This document shows positions 25,182 to 33,892 of a stretch of 64,000 nt of DNA, piece by piece (within the stretch, counting starts at the first letter, position 1; each line of letters opens with the position of its first letter). Origin of the DNA: Neoroseomonas marina (GTDB lineage Bacteria; Pseudomonadota; Alphaproteobacteria; Acetobacterales; Acetobacteraceae). Below the pieces are notes generated by a model. The model saw only the letters and a list, made by a program, of their open reading frames with translations. It did no database searches and was not told where the DNA came from. Position numbers and translations under genes: made by a program. The stretch covers positions 372,001-436,000 of the forward strand of contig NZ_JABBKX010000002.1 in the NCBI RefSeq assembly GCF_012927745.1, in the 5' to 3' direction.

Positions 25182-26666
25182 ATGGCACGCCCCCTGATCG
25201 GCCGGACCGTGCGACGCCTGCGCGCCGAGCGCGGCCTCACGCAGCAGGCGCTCGCCACGCGCCTCGGCATCTCCGCGAGCTACCTGAACCTCATCGAGCA
25301 CGACCAGCGCGCGGTCACCGCCTCGCTGCTGATCAAGCTGACCGAGACGCTCGGCGTCGAGCTCGCCGCGTTGTCGGGGAGCGCCGAACGGCAACTGGAA
25401 GCGGGCCTGCGCGAGGTGCTGTCCGACCCGATGCTCGGCCTCGACGAAGTGCCGGAACCCGAGGTCGCGACGCTCGCTGCCTCCGCGCCCAACGCCGCGC
25501 GCGCCGTGCTGGCGCTCTATCGCGCCTGGCGCGTCGCGCGGGAGGATTCCTCCGGCCTCGCCCTGCCCACCGGCCGACGCATCCTGCTGCCGAACGAGGA
25601 GACGCGGGACTTCTTCCACGACCGCGCCAACCACTTCCCCGCGCTGGAATCCGCCGCCGAGGCGATCGGCCGCGAGCTTGGCGCCCGTCCCGCCGAGATG
25701 AACCACGCCATCGCCGAGCGCCTGCGCCGCGTGCATGGCCTGACGGTACTGGTCGGCCCGATGGACGGCGCGCTGCGCCGGCACGACGCGGCAGCGCGCG
25801 TGCTGCACCTGTCGGAATCCCTGCCGCGCGAATCCCGCGGCTTCCAGATGGCCTTCACGCTGATGCTGATCGAGGCGCGCGAGGCCGTCGACCAGACGCT
25901 CGCCGGTGCGGAGCCCTCGACGCCCGAGGCGGGGCAGATGATCCGCATCGGCCTGCTGAACTACGCCGCGGGCGCGCTGCTGATGCCCTATGCGCCCTAC
26001 CTCGCCGCCGCGCGCGAGCTGCGCCACGACATCGAGGCCCTGGCCGCGCGCTTCGGCGTGTCCTTCGAACAGGCGGCGCAACGCCTGTCCACGCTGCAAC
26101 GCGACGGCGCGCGCGGCGTGCCCTTCTTCTTCCTGCGCGTCGATCCGGCGGGCAATGTGGGCAAGCGTTTCTCCGCCGCCGGCTTCCCCTTCGCGCGCTT
26201 CGGCGGGTCCTGCCCGCGCTGGGTGGTGCACGAGGCCTTCGCGACGCCGGGGCGCATCCGCGTGCAGGTGGCGCGCCTGCCCGATGGAGCGACCTTCCTC
26301 ACGGTCGCGCGCACCGTGCAGGGACCGGCGGCGCATTGGGGCGAACCCCCGCCCGTGCATGTCGTCGCCATGGGCTGCGACATCGCCCGCGCGCCGGACC
26401 TGGTCTATGCGGACGGCCTCGACCTCGACACCGCCGCGGTCGGCATCGGCCTGTCCTGCCGGCTCTGCGACCGCGCCGAGTGCCGGTCCCGCGCCTTCCC
26501 GCCGCTCGAGCATCGCCTGGTGCTCGACCCGTCCGTCGAGGGCGCCTCACCCTATGCCTTCGAGGCGTCCTCCCCCCGAGTCAGCCCAGGATCCAGCCCC
26601 GCGACAGATCGCCCCAGTCCCGGCTCATCGCCTCCCAATCCACCGCGGGGGCGGGGGCGTCGCTGA
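25182..26666 (+). CDS. ScfR/RamB-type XRE regulator (short-chain acyl-CoA responsive)
   Basis: A 494-residue regulator. The helix-turn-helix is at about residues 8–62 (RTVRRLRAERGLTQQALATR, ISASYLNLIEHDQ). The middle is an IrrE/DUF955-like domain in which the zinc-peptidase HExxH is lost (MLIEAREAV). The last part is the DUF2083 segment of short-chain fatty acyl-CoA regulators, with a small cysteine cluster SCRLCDRAECRSRAFPP. Relatives such as RamB and PccR control acetate or propionate genes. The position opposite aceA strongly suggests it controls the glyoxylate shunt. The C-terminal tail is proline-rich low complexity and overlaps the convergent gene by 86 bp; the true end might be earlier if a frameshift is present. 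Confidence 0.9.
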   Translation: MARPLIGRTVRRLRAERGLTQQALATRLGISASYLNLIEHDQRAVTASLLIKLTETLGVELAALSGSAERQLEAGLREVLSDPMLGLDEVPEPEVATLAASAPNAARAVLALYRAWRVAREDSSGLALPTGRRILLPNEETRDFFHDRANHFPALESAAEAIGRELGARPAEMNHAIAERLRRVHGLTVLVGPMDGALRRHDAAARVLHLSESLPRESRGFQMAFTLMLIEAREAVDQTLAGAEPSTPEAGQMIRIGLLNYAAGALLMPYAPYLAAARELRHDIEALAARFGVSFEQAAQRLSTLQRDGARGVPFFFLRVDPAGNVGKRFSAAGFPFARFGGSCPRWVVHEAFATPGRIRVQVARLPDGATFLTVARTVQGPAAHWGEPPPVHVVAMGCDIARAPDLVYADGLDLDTAAVGIGLSCRLCDRAECRSRAFPPLEHRLVLDPSVEGASPYAFEASSPRVSPGSSPATDRPSPGSSPPNPPRGRGRR

Positions 26667-26982
26667 CCGGGTCGGGGGCGGGTTCCGGCGCCAGCGCGGC
26701 CAACGCCGCGTCATAGGCTGCTGGATCCTCGGCGACCGCCGCATCGAGGCCGAGCAGGGCCGCGACCTCCTGCCGCAGTGCGAGGTCGGGACCGGGCGGC
26801 GGCGCCGAGGCCTTGGCGAAGATCGCGTCGAGTTCCGCCGCGGTGGGGAAGGCATCCTCCGGCACCACGGACGGCGCGGGCGCGGGCGCCGGATCGGCCG
26901 ACGGCACCCAGACCTCGGTCGGCATCACCGGGTCGTCGGCCAGGATGAGGGGGACGTCGGACAGCGACAGCCAGGGGAACAT
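26581..26982 (-). CDS. Hypothetical acidic, alanine/proline-rich protein
   Basis: A 133-residue acidic protein with no signal peptide or membrane helix. The sequence is dominated by Ala, Pro, Asp and Glu (VPSADPAPAPAPSVVPEDAF … LAPEPAPDPVSDAPAPAVDW). A short ordered-looking helix EDAFPTAAELDAIFAKAS is at about 41–58, and the end has WEAMSRDWGDLSRGWILG. I do not recognise it. The gene diverges from gshB and converges on the ScfR-type regulator with an 86-bp overlap. GAGGCG lies upstream of the ATG. The coding potential is moderate; it could be a real disordered protein. Confidence 0.6.
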   Translation of the reverse strand: MFPWLSLSDVPLILADDPVMPTEVWVPSADPAPAPAPSVVPEDAFPTAAELDAIFAKASAPPPGPDLALRQEVAALLGLDAAVAEDPAAYDAALAALAPEPAPDPVSDAPAPAVDWEAMSRDWGDLSRGWILG

Positions 26983-27213
26983 GCGCGCGCCTCGGCAGGG
27001 AGGGATGGCGCGGCGTCCTGCCGCTGATTAACGACACCTTCACCAATGCCACGGGCGCGGGCAGGACTTAAGCGGAAATCGTGTGACGTTAACCATAAAC
27101 AATCATGGGTTGAGAGAGCTGCCCGGGGCGCTCCCCACTGGCGCAATCCGCCCGGCAATGGCACGACCTCATCCCAAGCGGTCCGTCCCGGACCAGGATC
27201 AGGAAGTGCGCCC
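26983..27213. promoter_or_regulatory. Divergent region upstream of gshB, with a CtrA-like half-site
   Basis: A 231-bp gap. The stretch 27068–27110 is AT-rich and includes TTAACCAT (27089–27096), identical to the half-site used by the alphaproteobacterial regulator CtrA; a second TTAA core lies nearby at 27069. AGGAAG precedes the gshB ATG at 27214. Regulation by CtrA is not shown. Confidence 0.35.
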
Positions 27214-28170
27214 ATGACCCGCAGCCTCCGCGTCGCGGTCCAGATGGACCCGGTCGAATCCATCAACATCGACGCCGATTCCACCTTCGCCCTGATGCTC
27301 GAAGCGCAGGCGCGCGGCCATGCGCTGTGGCACTACCACGTGCGCGACCTGGCGCTCCGCGGCGGCCGCGTCACCGCCTGGGCCAAGCCGATCACGGTCC
27401 GCCGCGAATACGGCAACCACTTCACCTTCGGCGCGGAGGAGGAGCTCGACCTCGGCTCCGGCGCGGACGTGGTGCTGATGCGCCAGGATCCGCCCTTCGA
27501 CATGGCCTACATCACGGCCACGCACATCCTCGAGCACATCCACCCGAAGACGCTCGTGGTCAACGACCCCGCCGAGGTGCGCAACGCGCCGGAGAAGCTG
27601 TTCGTCACGCACTTCCCCGACCTGATGCCGATCACCATGGTCACCGCCGACCGGCGCCGCATCGCGGCGTTCCGGGAGCAGCACGGGGACATCATCATCA
27701 AGCCGCTGTTCGGCAATGGCGGCGCCGGCGTGTTCCACCTGCGCCCCGACGATCCGAACATGAACGCGCTGGTCGAGATGTTCACCGAGCGCTCGCGCGA
27801 ACCGCTGGTGATCCAGAAATACGTCCCCGCCGTGCGGCTGGGCGACAAGCGCATCATCCTGGTGGACGGCGTCGCGATGGGCGCCATCAACCGCGTTCCC
27901 GCCATGGGCGAAGCGCGGTCGAACATGCATGTCGGCGGCCGTCCGGAACCGACCAAGCTGACCGAGCGCGAAAAGGAGATCTGCGCGGCGATCGGCCCCG
28001 AGCTGAAGAAGCGCGGCATGATCTTCGTGGGCATCGACGTGATCGGCGGGTTCCTTACCGAGATCAACGTGACCTCGCCGACCGGACTGCAGGAGATCGC
28101 GCGCTTCGACGGCGTGCATCTGGAAAAGGCGATCTGGGACGCGATCGAGGGGAAGGTCGGGGGAGGGTGA
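27214..28170 (+). CDS. gshB: Glutathione synthase
   Basis: ATP-grasp enzyme joining gamma-glutamylcysteine and glycine. The 318-residue length is normal. N-terminus [20 protein letters not shown] with the substrate region, ATP-binding loop [12 protein letters not shown] at about residues 162–173 and the metal site [18 protein letters not shown] near the end. The ATG at 27214 gives the family start; a longer frame upstream lacks similarity. A GST gene would be a natural neighbour and is found 6 kb away, beyond what looks like an insertion. Confidence 0.97.
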   Translation: MTRSLRVAVQMDPVESINIDADSTFALMLEAQARGHALWHYHVRDLALRGGRVTAWAKPITVRREYGNHFTFGAEEELDLGSGADVVLMRQDPPFDMAYITATHILEHIHPKTLVVNDPAEVRNAPEKLFVTHFPDLMPITMVTADRRRIAAFREQHGDIIIKPLFGNGGAGVFHLRPDDPNMNALVEMFTERSREPLVIQKYVPAVRLGDKRIILVDGVAMGAINRVPAMGEARSNMHVGGRPEPTKLTEREKEICAAIGPELKKRGMIFVGIDVIGGFLTEINVTSPTGLQEIARFDGVHLEKAIWDAIEGKVGGG

Positions 28171-28179
28171 ACCTCCCCC
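28159..28179 (+). terminator. Hairpin overlapping the gshB stop
   Basis: GGGGGAGG and CCTCCCCC form a perfect 8-bp stem with a GTGAA loop that contains the gshB stop codon. It resembles the hairpin at 12176–12204. No long T tract follows. Confidence 0.5.
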
Positions 28180-28239
28180 ATACCCACCTTTGTCGAACCT
28201 GAGGCCAAGTCTGTTACGAGCCGGCACGCTGTGGCGTCC

Positions 28240-29503
28240 TCCTGGCGGGGAAAGGCCCCGCCAGCCTTGAGCATGGCCATGAGGTGGCCGACGAGTTCGA
28301 TCTCTGGTGGCTCACCGGGGTCCTTGTTGGGGCTGATCACAACCTTATCGATCAGCGCACGGGCTGCCTCCAAGACCTCCGGTGCGTTGTCGCCCTCAAT
28401 GGCCTGACGCAGCAACGCGACGCGCTTGGCGTAGACCTCGGCAAGGTTCGGGTGCAGGGCCGGCGCGGCAGCGGGTTCCTCTGCGAGCACGGTATCAACT
28501 GCTCCTTCCGCGCTTCCAGCTCCTCGAGCTTGCGCTGCATCCCGGGCGCGCGCACCCCATCGGCGATGGCCTCGACGAGGTTCTCCAGCTTCCGCTCCAC
28601 CGCCTGAAGCTCCCGCCTGCCGGCTTCAGCGGTGGCCGAGGCCTCGGCCAGGCCCTTGTTCCACTCCTCGATAAAGGCCCTGCAGAATGCCGCCACATGC
28701 TCAGGCCGCATCAGCCGCGTCCCGAGCGCCTCCAGCACCATGGTCTCGAGCCTTGGCCGCCGGACGCGCCGGGTATTGGAGCAGACCCAGCCGCTCCGCA
28801 CCGCGGCGCAGGCGAGGTAGTCCTTGCCAACGGAGCGAAACCCGTGCCCGCAAACGCCGCACACCACCTTGCCGGAGAGCAGGTCGCGCGGCCGCCGCCG
28901 GTCCCAGAACGCCGCCTCACCATTTTCGCTGCCAGGTGCAGCCTCGGCAGTGAGTCGAGCCTGCACACGCTCCCAGAGCTCGTCGTCGATGATCCGCAGC
29001 TCAGGGACGGGGACCTCGACGATCTCCTCCCGCGCGCGGGCACGGACAACCTGGGCCCCCGTCAGTGGGTCGCGCAGGCGCGCGTGGCGATTCCAGCGCA
29101 GCACGCCGACATAGGCGGGGTTGCGGAGGATGCCATCGCCGAGCCTCGGCCGGCCGCGGATGCTGGCATCATAGCAGGGCGCGCCTGTGGGACCGCGGAT
29201 GCACTCCGCGTTCAGGGCCGCGGCGATGGCCCTCGGGCTGCGGCCCTCGGCGTAGTCCACAAATATCCGCCGGACGATTGCCGCCTCCCGCGGCTCGATC
29301 TCGCGCAGCCCGCGCTCCGGTTCTCCGTCAGCACCGAGGCGGCGGAGGAGACTATAACCGTAGGGCGTCCGCCTGCAGGCGCGCCCCTTGCGGAGGGGAG
29401 GGTTCCCTTCGGTCATGATGATGTCTTGATTGTGGGGAGTGATCATGCTTTGGCCAGTATGTGCCTGGCCGCGCCAGTCTCCTATATTGAGATTGGCGAA
29501 CAT
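28240..29503 (-). pseudogene. Serine recombinase remnant: no catalytic domain, frameshifted
   Basis: The 29503–28500 part translates to the middle and zinc-ribbon region of a large serine recombinase: YGYSLLRRLG, GRSPRAIAAALNAE, RNPAYVGVLRWNR, ELRIIDDELWERVQARL, LLSGKVVCGVCGHGF and a C-terminal coiled coil (QRKLEELEARKEQL). The first ~150 residues, with the catalytic serine (YxRvSs/tdrQ region), are absent, replaced by an unrelated AT-rich lead-in. Near 28490–28510 the frame shifts: the typical end (AEVYAKRVALLRQAIEGDN, ALIDKVVISPNKDPG, LVGHLMAMLK) continues in another frame and then decays. It cannot catalyse recombination and marks an old mobile element. The exact left edge is uncertain. 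Confidence 0.85.
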
Positions 29504-29610
29504 TATATAATAATATAATCGAATATTTCAATATCTGTCGAAATTATGACATATTATCAGCCAAATATACTTGATTCTATTTTTCTCTGGCGTGCTCCGG
29601 GTCGTCGCAA
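29504..29610. other. Very AT-rich stretch
   Basis: Between 29521 and 29580 only 15 of 60 bases are G or C, in a chromosome where almost every other stretch is strongly GC-rich. It includes TATATAATAATATAATC. It lies immediately upstream of the recombinase remnant and may be part of the incoming element, for example its promoter or an end. Confidence 0.7.
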
Positions 29611-29653
29611 AAGCGCTGCCCGGCCCTGCGTGCAAATCCATCGGAACCTGCCC

Positions 29654-29793
29654 GGCGTCAGCACCCTTGAGACAGAGCGGTGTGGTTTGGGAACGGAGGA
29701 TTTCTGGCTCATCTTCACTCCATCGACCGTTACGACGAGCCAGAGATCCTCCGCTCCTCAACTCTGCCGATCTGTCTCATGGGCGCCGACGCC
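29654..29793. repeat. Imperfect 60-bp inverted repeat with 20-nt spacer
   Basis: The arms 29654–29713 and 29734–29793 match as reverse complements at 47 of 60 positions by hand count, separated by 20 nt. The best-matching blocks are TGAGACAGA, CGGAGGAT and TCTGGCTC. Both arms, each read outward from the centre in the same sense, can encode DEPEILRS..T.P.CL.GADA. It may be a MITE, a pair of element ends, or a regulatory palindrome. No transposase is attached. Confidence 0.7.
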
Positions 29794-30122
29794 AGACATT
29801 GGGCTCCGTCAAGAGTGTTTTGGTGGCGGGGCTCCGGCCAAGGGCATAGTAGGACCGGCCCCGCGGCTAGCGCGGAGTGGCCTGCCTGCCCACGGAGATG
29901 TCACGGCGGAGCCGGCCCCTCGCGTCGGATCAGCTATCGGGTTCAGGACCACCCTTAACGCCTGCATTCCGAGAGCCAAATCCTCCAGCCGATCCAGCAC
30001 CGCCGCGTCGAGACCGATGCCGCACCATGCGAATCCCTCTGCGCCGCGCCGAGATCGTCCAGGTGCTGACGCTGGATGGCGAAGAAGGTTCGGTGGTGGA
30101 CGAATGCTCTGGTGGGGCGCGC
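29794..30122. other. No recognisable gene
   Basis: This stretch has several short open frames on both strands, none with a ribosome binding site or family pattern. It may hold decayed remains of the mobile element to its left. Confidence 0.4.
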
Positions 30123-30971
30123 TCAGCGGCGCAACAGACTGCCGATGCTGCGCAGCGGCGCCGTGACCCGCCAGGAAGTGGAGGCGCGCAGCGCCGCGTT
30201 CTCCGCGCGCAGGCGCGCGACCTCCTGCCGCAGGGCATCGGCCGCCTGCGTGGGCACGACATCGCTGTTCTGGCCGAGCAGCGGCGCTGGAGGCGGCGGC
30301 ATCAATGCGCGCCAGCCCGGCGCGTAGATGTCCATCACCTCGGGCTGCGCGAAGTGGCGCTGGTTGAACTGCTGTCGCTCCCAGCCATCGCCAAAGGGGT
30401 CGAAGACCGGCGCTTCGGTGCGCCGAAAGAAGGCGGTGGTCAGCACGTCCTCGACATGCTCCCACATCCTGTCGTCGCGCAGCACGTCATAGAGCTGCCG
30501 GATCGTCGGGATGTGAATGTCGTCTACTACAAGGATGCCGCCGCTGCGGACGCGCGGGTAGAAAAAGTAGTATTCGAGATGCGCGAAGGGAAAGCCGTGC
30601 GGTCCGTCGATCAGCACCAGGTCAAGCGGGCGCGGGAAGTCGAAGGACGGCAACGTGCGCTGCGAGGGTCCGATCACGAAGTCCACGCGCTCGGCCTGCA
30701 GGTGCGGCACCGCGCGCACCTTCTCTAGCGAATCTCCTTCGGCGATGGTGAAGCATGTGTGGCGCTCGGCAATGGTGGAGAGCACGACCGTGCTAAGCCC
30801 GCAGCCGGTCTCCGCACTCTCGCGCAGTCCAATCCCCTGCCCATGGCGCGCGACAGCGTCGAGCACGCGGATGTTGAGGTTACCGGAATCGTGCCACCAT
30901 GCCGGCTGGCGGCTCGCCCAGTCTAGCGCCTCCGCGGCGCTACCGCTAGGTGAAGAGGTCTCGCGATCCAT
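30123..30971 (-). CDS. Class I SAM-dependent methyltransferase, glycan-associated
   Basis: A 282-residue protein. ESAETGCGLSTVVLS near residue 52 is the SAM-binding turn, DLVLIDGPHGFPFAHLEYYF around residue 115 has the acidic/His motif of the methyltransferase type found in polysaccharide loci, and GGILVVDDIHIPTIRQLYDV follows. The last 35 residues (LRAENAALRASTSWRVTAPL plus a basic tail) form a coiled coil and a motif often seen at the end of glycosyltransferase and methyltransferase chains in capsule or glycan clusters. It diverges from the two glycosyltransferase genes. Acceptor unknown. Confidence 0.82.
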   Translation of the reverse strand: MDRETSSPSGSAAEALDWASRQPAWWHDSGNLNIRVLDAVARHGQGIGLRESAETGCGLSTVVLSTIAERHTCFTIAEGDSLEKVRAVPHLQAERVDFVIGPSQRTLPSFDFPRPLDLVLIDGPHGFPFAHLEYYFFYPRVRSGGILVVDDIHIPTIRQLYDVLRDDRMWEHVEDVLTTAFFRRTEAPVFDPFGDGWERQQFNQRHFAQPEVMDIYAPGWRALMPPPPAPLLGQNSDVVPTQAADALRQEVARLRAENAALRASTSWRVTAPLRSIGSLLRR

Positions 30972-31134
30972 GCGTCATGTCCCACACGCCGCCCGGCCCG
31001 GAGCGGTGCGCTCCGCGGCCTTATGTGCCCGTGATGTACCCTCCGAGCGCTTATGGCAAGCGGTGGACGGGCGGCCCGCCGCTGGCGCGGCCATGTTGCT
31101 TGCCTCGCCTGCGGACACTGCGTAGACATTGCCT
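30972..31134. promoter_or_regulatory. Divergent region between methyltransferase and glycosyltransferase genes
   Basis: A 163-bp gap. I see no clear core promoter. GAGTGGAGCTCACTC (31137–31151) is a partial palindrome near the possible starts of the glycosyltransferase gene. Confidence 0.25.
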
Positions 31135-32625
31135 ATGAGTGGAGCTCACTCTGTAATAATGAGCCAAGCATCAAGTAATCGCCGCGCCGGGCGTCGGTTA
31201 GCCGCCAGTGGGCGGCTTCTCGTCGACCTGACCGGGCCGATGCGCCGCACGCATGGCAGCGCCATTCGGGCCGAGGCGGCGATCGCCCGCGTCCTGCTTG
31301 CGCGCGACGATTTGCGTGCGCTGCCGGTCGCCTTCGACGAGACCGGCGCGATCTGCGCCCTGGACGAAGACGCGGTCGCCGCGATACTCAGCCCGCCGAC
31401 GCCTCGGACGCGCTGGCGCGCTGCCGCGCCGCAGCCGGCGCCCGAGCCGGCGCCCGAGCCGACGCCCGAGCCGACGCCGCCGCGTTCGAGGCTGGCGCCA
31501 CTACGAATGGCGACCGCGGCAGCCCGGGCGGTGGCGCGCAACGCCATCCGCATGCTGCCGGAACCGATCCGCGAGGACAGCCGCGCTGTTCTCATCCATG
31601 GTCGTGCGATCGTGCGGACCGTGCTGCGTGGCCGCACCCCGCCGGAACCACGTCCAGCCGCCGCGCTCGGGGCCACCGGCGAGCAGGCACCGCCGGCGGC
31701 ATCACCGCCGCGCCTAACACGGCTGCGCGCGATCGTGCATCCTCGGGCCGGCGATCTGCTCTGGACAGTCGGCGCGCAAGGCGGCACGGCGCCGCTGCGC
31801 AGGCTTCGCGAGGATGACCGCTACAGTGGCCTGCGCGTTGCGGCGCTCGCACCTGCTGTGCCAGGCCGCCTCCCTGTAGCCGGCGCACTGGCCGACCTGC
31901 CGGCGACAGCGCTCGAGGCCACGACCCTCGATCTGCTGGCTGTGGCGAGCCTTTTAGTGGTACTTTCCGCGAGCGATCGCGACGGGCTGCTGGCCTTCGC
32001 CGCGGATCACGCTCTACCCGCACCGGAGGTCGCGGCGGTCCCCTCTGGATCAACCCTGGTGGACCTGTCCGAGGCGCACGCGCGGGTCCCAGACCCAGCC
32101 GGGCTGACCGGTCCGCGCCGCTTCGCGCTGTTCGAGGCGCCACCACGGGGGTGCGCCGGCCTGGAGCGGCTCGTGCGCAGTTGGGAGGTCGCCGCGCAGC
32201 AGCCCGGCTTCGACCTCGACCTGGTGGTGACCGGCGGCGAGGAGCCCGGATCGCACGCCGCGGCGGCGCTCGAAGCGACTTCGCTGCTCGGCGAGCGCAT
32301 CCATTGGATCGATCGCTGCCCGGACGAGTTCCTGGCCGCGCTCTACCGGTCCGCCGAGGCCGTGCTCGTGCCCAACGACCCCGTGCTCGCCGCCTTCGCT
32401 CTGGCCGAGGCGCGAGCCTTCGGCTGCCCGGTGGCCACGCTACCGGGTGCCGACGCCGCGGCGTTGCTGGTGGCAGACGCGGAAGCTTGGCTGGAGGGGC
32501 TGCGCCGCATCGCCACGGCGCCGCGCGGCGATGCTGGGCTGGTCGATGCCGAAAGTTGGGGGGGCTCGGCCGCGGCGATTGCGCCGCTGCTCGCGGCGCT
32601 ACTCTCGGCGCGCGCGGACGGCTAG
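31135..32625 (+). CDS. Glycosyltransferase-like protein (GT-B type C-terminal half)
   Basis: A 496-residue protein from the ATG at 31135; an ATG at 31159 is an equal candidate because neither has a good ribosome binding site. The N-terminal 100 residues (LLVDLTGPMRRTHGSAIRAE) resemble the start of group 1 glycosyltransferases in glycan clusters. A proline/glutamate run (PEPAPEPAPEPTPEPTPP) at about residues 103–120 is encoded by a near-perfect short tandem repeat. The C-terminal half has the GT-B pattern: DLDLVVTGGEE, LLGERIHWIDRCPDEFLAAL and a late acidic switch, ALAEARAFGCPV, in place of the usual ExxxxGxP. Activity is likely but the sugar is unknown. It is followed at once by a second glycosyltransferase. 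Confidence 0.72.
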   Translation: MSGAHSVIMSQASSNRRAGRRLAASGRLLVDLTGPMRRTHGSAIRAEAAIARVLLARDDLRALPVAFDETGAICALDEDAVAAILSPPTPRTRWRAAAPQPAPEPAPEPTPEPTPPRSRLAPLRMATAAARAVARNAIRMLPEPIREDSRAVLIHGRAIVRTVLRGRTPPEPRPAAALGATGEQAPPAASPPRLTRLRAIVHPRAGDLLWTVGAQGGTAPLRRLREDDRYSGLRVAALAPAVPGRLPVAGALADLPATALEATTLDLLAVASLLVVLSASDRDGLLAFAADHALPAPEVAAVPSGSTLVDLSEAHARVPDPAGLTGPRRFALFEAPPRGCAGLERLVRSWEVAAQQPGFDLDLVVTGGEEPGSHAAAALEATSLLGERIHWIDRCPDEFLAALYRSAEAVLVPNDPVLAAFALAEARAFGCPVATLPGADAAALLVADAEAWLEGLRRIATAPRGDAGLVDAESWGGSAAAIAPLLAALLSARADG

Positions 32626-32626
32626 C

Positions 32627-33892
32627 GTGCGCATCCTGCAGTTCAGCACACACACGACGCTGCGCCCGCGCCATGGCGGGCAACTGCGCAGCCATCACAT
32701 CGCGCGGGTGATCGAGGAGGCCGGCTTTTCCGTGTCGCGGCTGGCGATCGGCTTCCGCCCACCCGATCACCGCGAGGACAAGCGCGAGCCGCTGATCGAC
32801 ATCGCGCCGACCAGCTTCTGGACACGCCCTGACTATGTCGCGCAGCCGGCCTGCCTGTCGGTCATCGGCGACTTCGCCTCGGTCACCGGCGTGCTTGACT
32901 GCCCGCCTGTCCTCGCGGAATGCGACCGGCTGGTGGCGCAGGCGGAGGCGGACGTCATTCTGCTCGAGCACCCCTGGACCTGGCCGCTGGTGGCTCGGCT
33001 GCCGCAGGTCGCCTCCGGAACCGTGCCAGTGGTCTACAGCAGCCAGAACGTTGAGACGCAGCTCAAGCGCCGCATTGCGCGGGACACCGGCATCTCGGTA
33101 CCGGAGCATCTCCTCGCGGCGATCGAGGCGCTGGAAACCGATCTCGTACGCAGTGCCGCGGCGGTTGTGGCCTGCACGGCGGCGGACGGCGCGGCCTTCA
33201 CGGCTTGGGGCGCGCGCGAGGTCGTCATCGCGCCGAATGGCGGGATGCGGCGGGACCGCAACCACTTGCTGGACGTGCTGCCGGCGCCGCTTGTGCCTGG
33301 GCAGCGCTACGCGCTGGTGGTCGGAAGCGAACACCCGCCGAACGTCTCCGGATTCCTCGAACTAGTAGCGCCGGCGCTGGCCGGGCTGCGTCCGCACCAT
33401 CGGATCGTGGTGGCGGGCCGCATGGGCGCGCCGGTGCTCGAGGAGATGCAGCGCGTCGGCGCCGCCGGCCACCTGTCTGGCCGGCTCGAAGTGATGGGCG
33501 AGGTGGACACGATTACGCTCGATGCGCTGATCGCGAACGCGCATGTGCTGCTGGTGCCCATCCTCTACGGGGGCGGGTCAAACGTGAAGACTGCCGAGGC
33601 GCTGCTATCGGGCCGCGCGGTGGTGGCGAGCGCAACGGCGCTCCGCGGCTTCGACGGATTCGAGGATCTTGCCGGCCTCACCGTCGCGGGCGATGCCCCG
33701 GCGTCCTTCCGCGAAGCGGTGCTCGCGGCGCTCGAGCGCGCGCCCGAACGCCCCGATGCGGATCACCCGGCGTTGCGCTCGCTCCTGTGGGATTCGACGG
33801 TACAGCCGATCGTGGAGCTGCTGCGCCGGATTGGCAGCCGGGCCGGCGCCGGGGAGCCCGGCGAAGCCAGGAGCGCGGTGGCGCGACCGTGA
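32627..33892 (+). CDS. Family 4 glycosyltransferase
   Basis: A 421-residue GT-B enzyme starting with GTG one base after the preceding stop (VRILQFSTHTTLRPRHGGQL), with the usual N-terminal glycine loop HGG. Conserved features follow: YSSQNVETQ in the acceptor domain, VVIAPNGGMRRD at the linker, YALVVGSEHPPNVSGFLEL in the donor domain and the LLVPILYGGGSNVKTAEAL segment, in which the E of ExxxxxxxE is partly replaced. The similarity to enzymes that build surface polysaccharide or modify S-layer or flagellin is general. It is the last gene of the presumed island and ends near 33892. Confidence 0.88.
   Translation: MRILQFSTHTTLRPRHGGQLRSHHIARVIEEAGFSVSRLAIGFRPPDHREDKREPLIDIAPTSFWTRPDYVAQPACLSVIGDFASVTGVLDCPPVLAECDRLVAQAEADVILLEHPWTWPLVARLPQVASGTVPVVYSSQNVETQLKRRIARDTGISVPEHLLAAIEALETDLVRSAAAVVACTAADGAAFTAWGAREVVIAPNGGMRRDRNHLLDVLPAPLVPGQRYALVVGSEHPPNVSGFLELVAPALAGLRPHHRIVVAGRMGAPVLEEMQRVGAAGHLSGRLEVMGEVDTITLDALIANAHVLLVPILYGGGSNVKTAEALLSGRAVVASATALRGFDGFEDLAGLTVAGDAPASFREAVLAALERAPERPDADHPALRSLLWDSTVQPIVELLRRIGSRAGAGEPGEARSAVARP

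Noticed and set aside
29528-29761. Small minus-strand gene across the palindrome
   Set aside because: No ribosome binding site, and its similarity to the other arm's frame is explained by the inverted repeat.
29546-30166. 206-residue plus-strand frame in the gene-free part of the island
   Set aside because: Composition is uneven, no family pattern, no ribosome binding site, and it crosses the palindrome.
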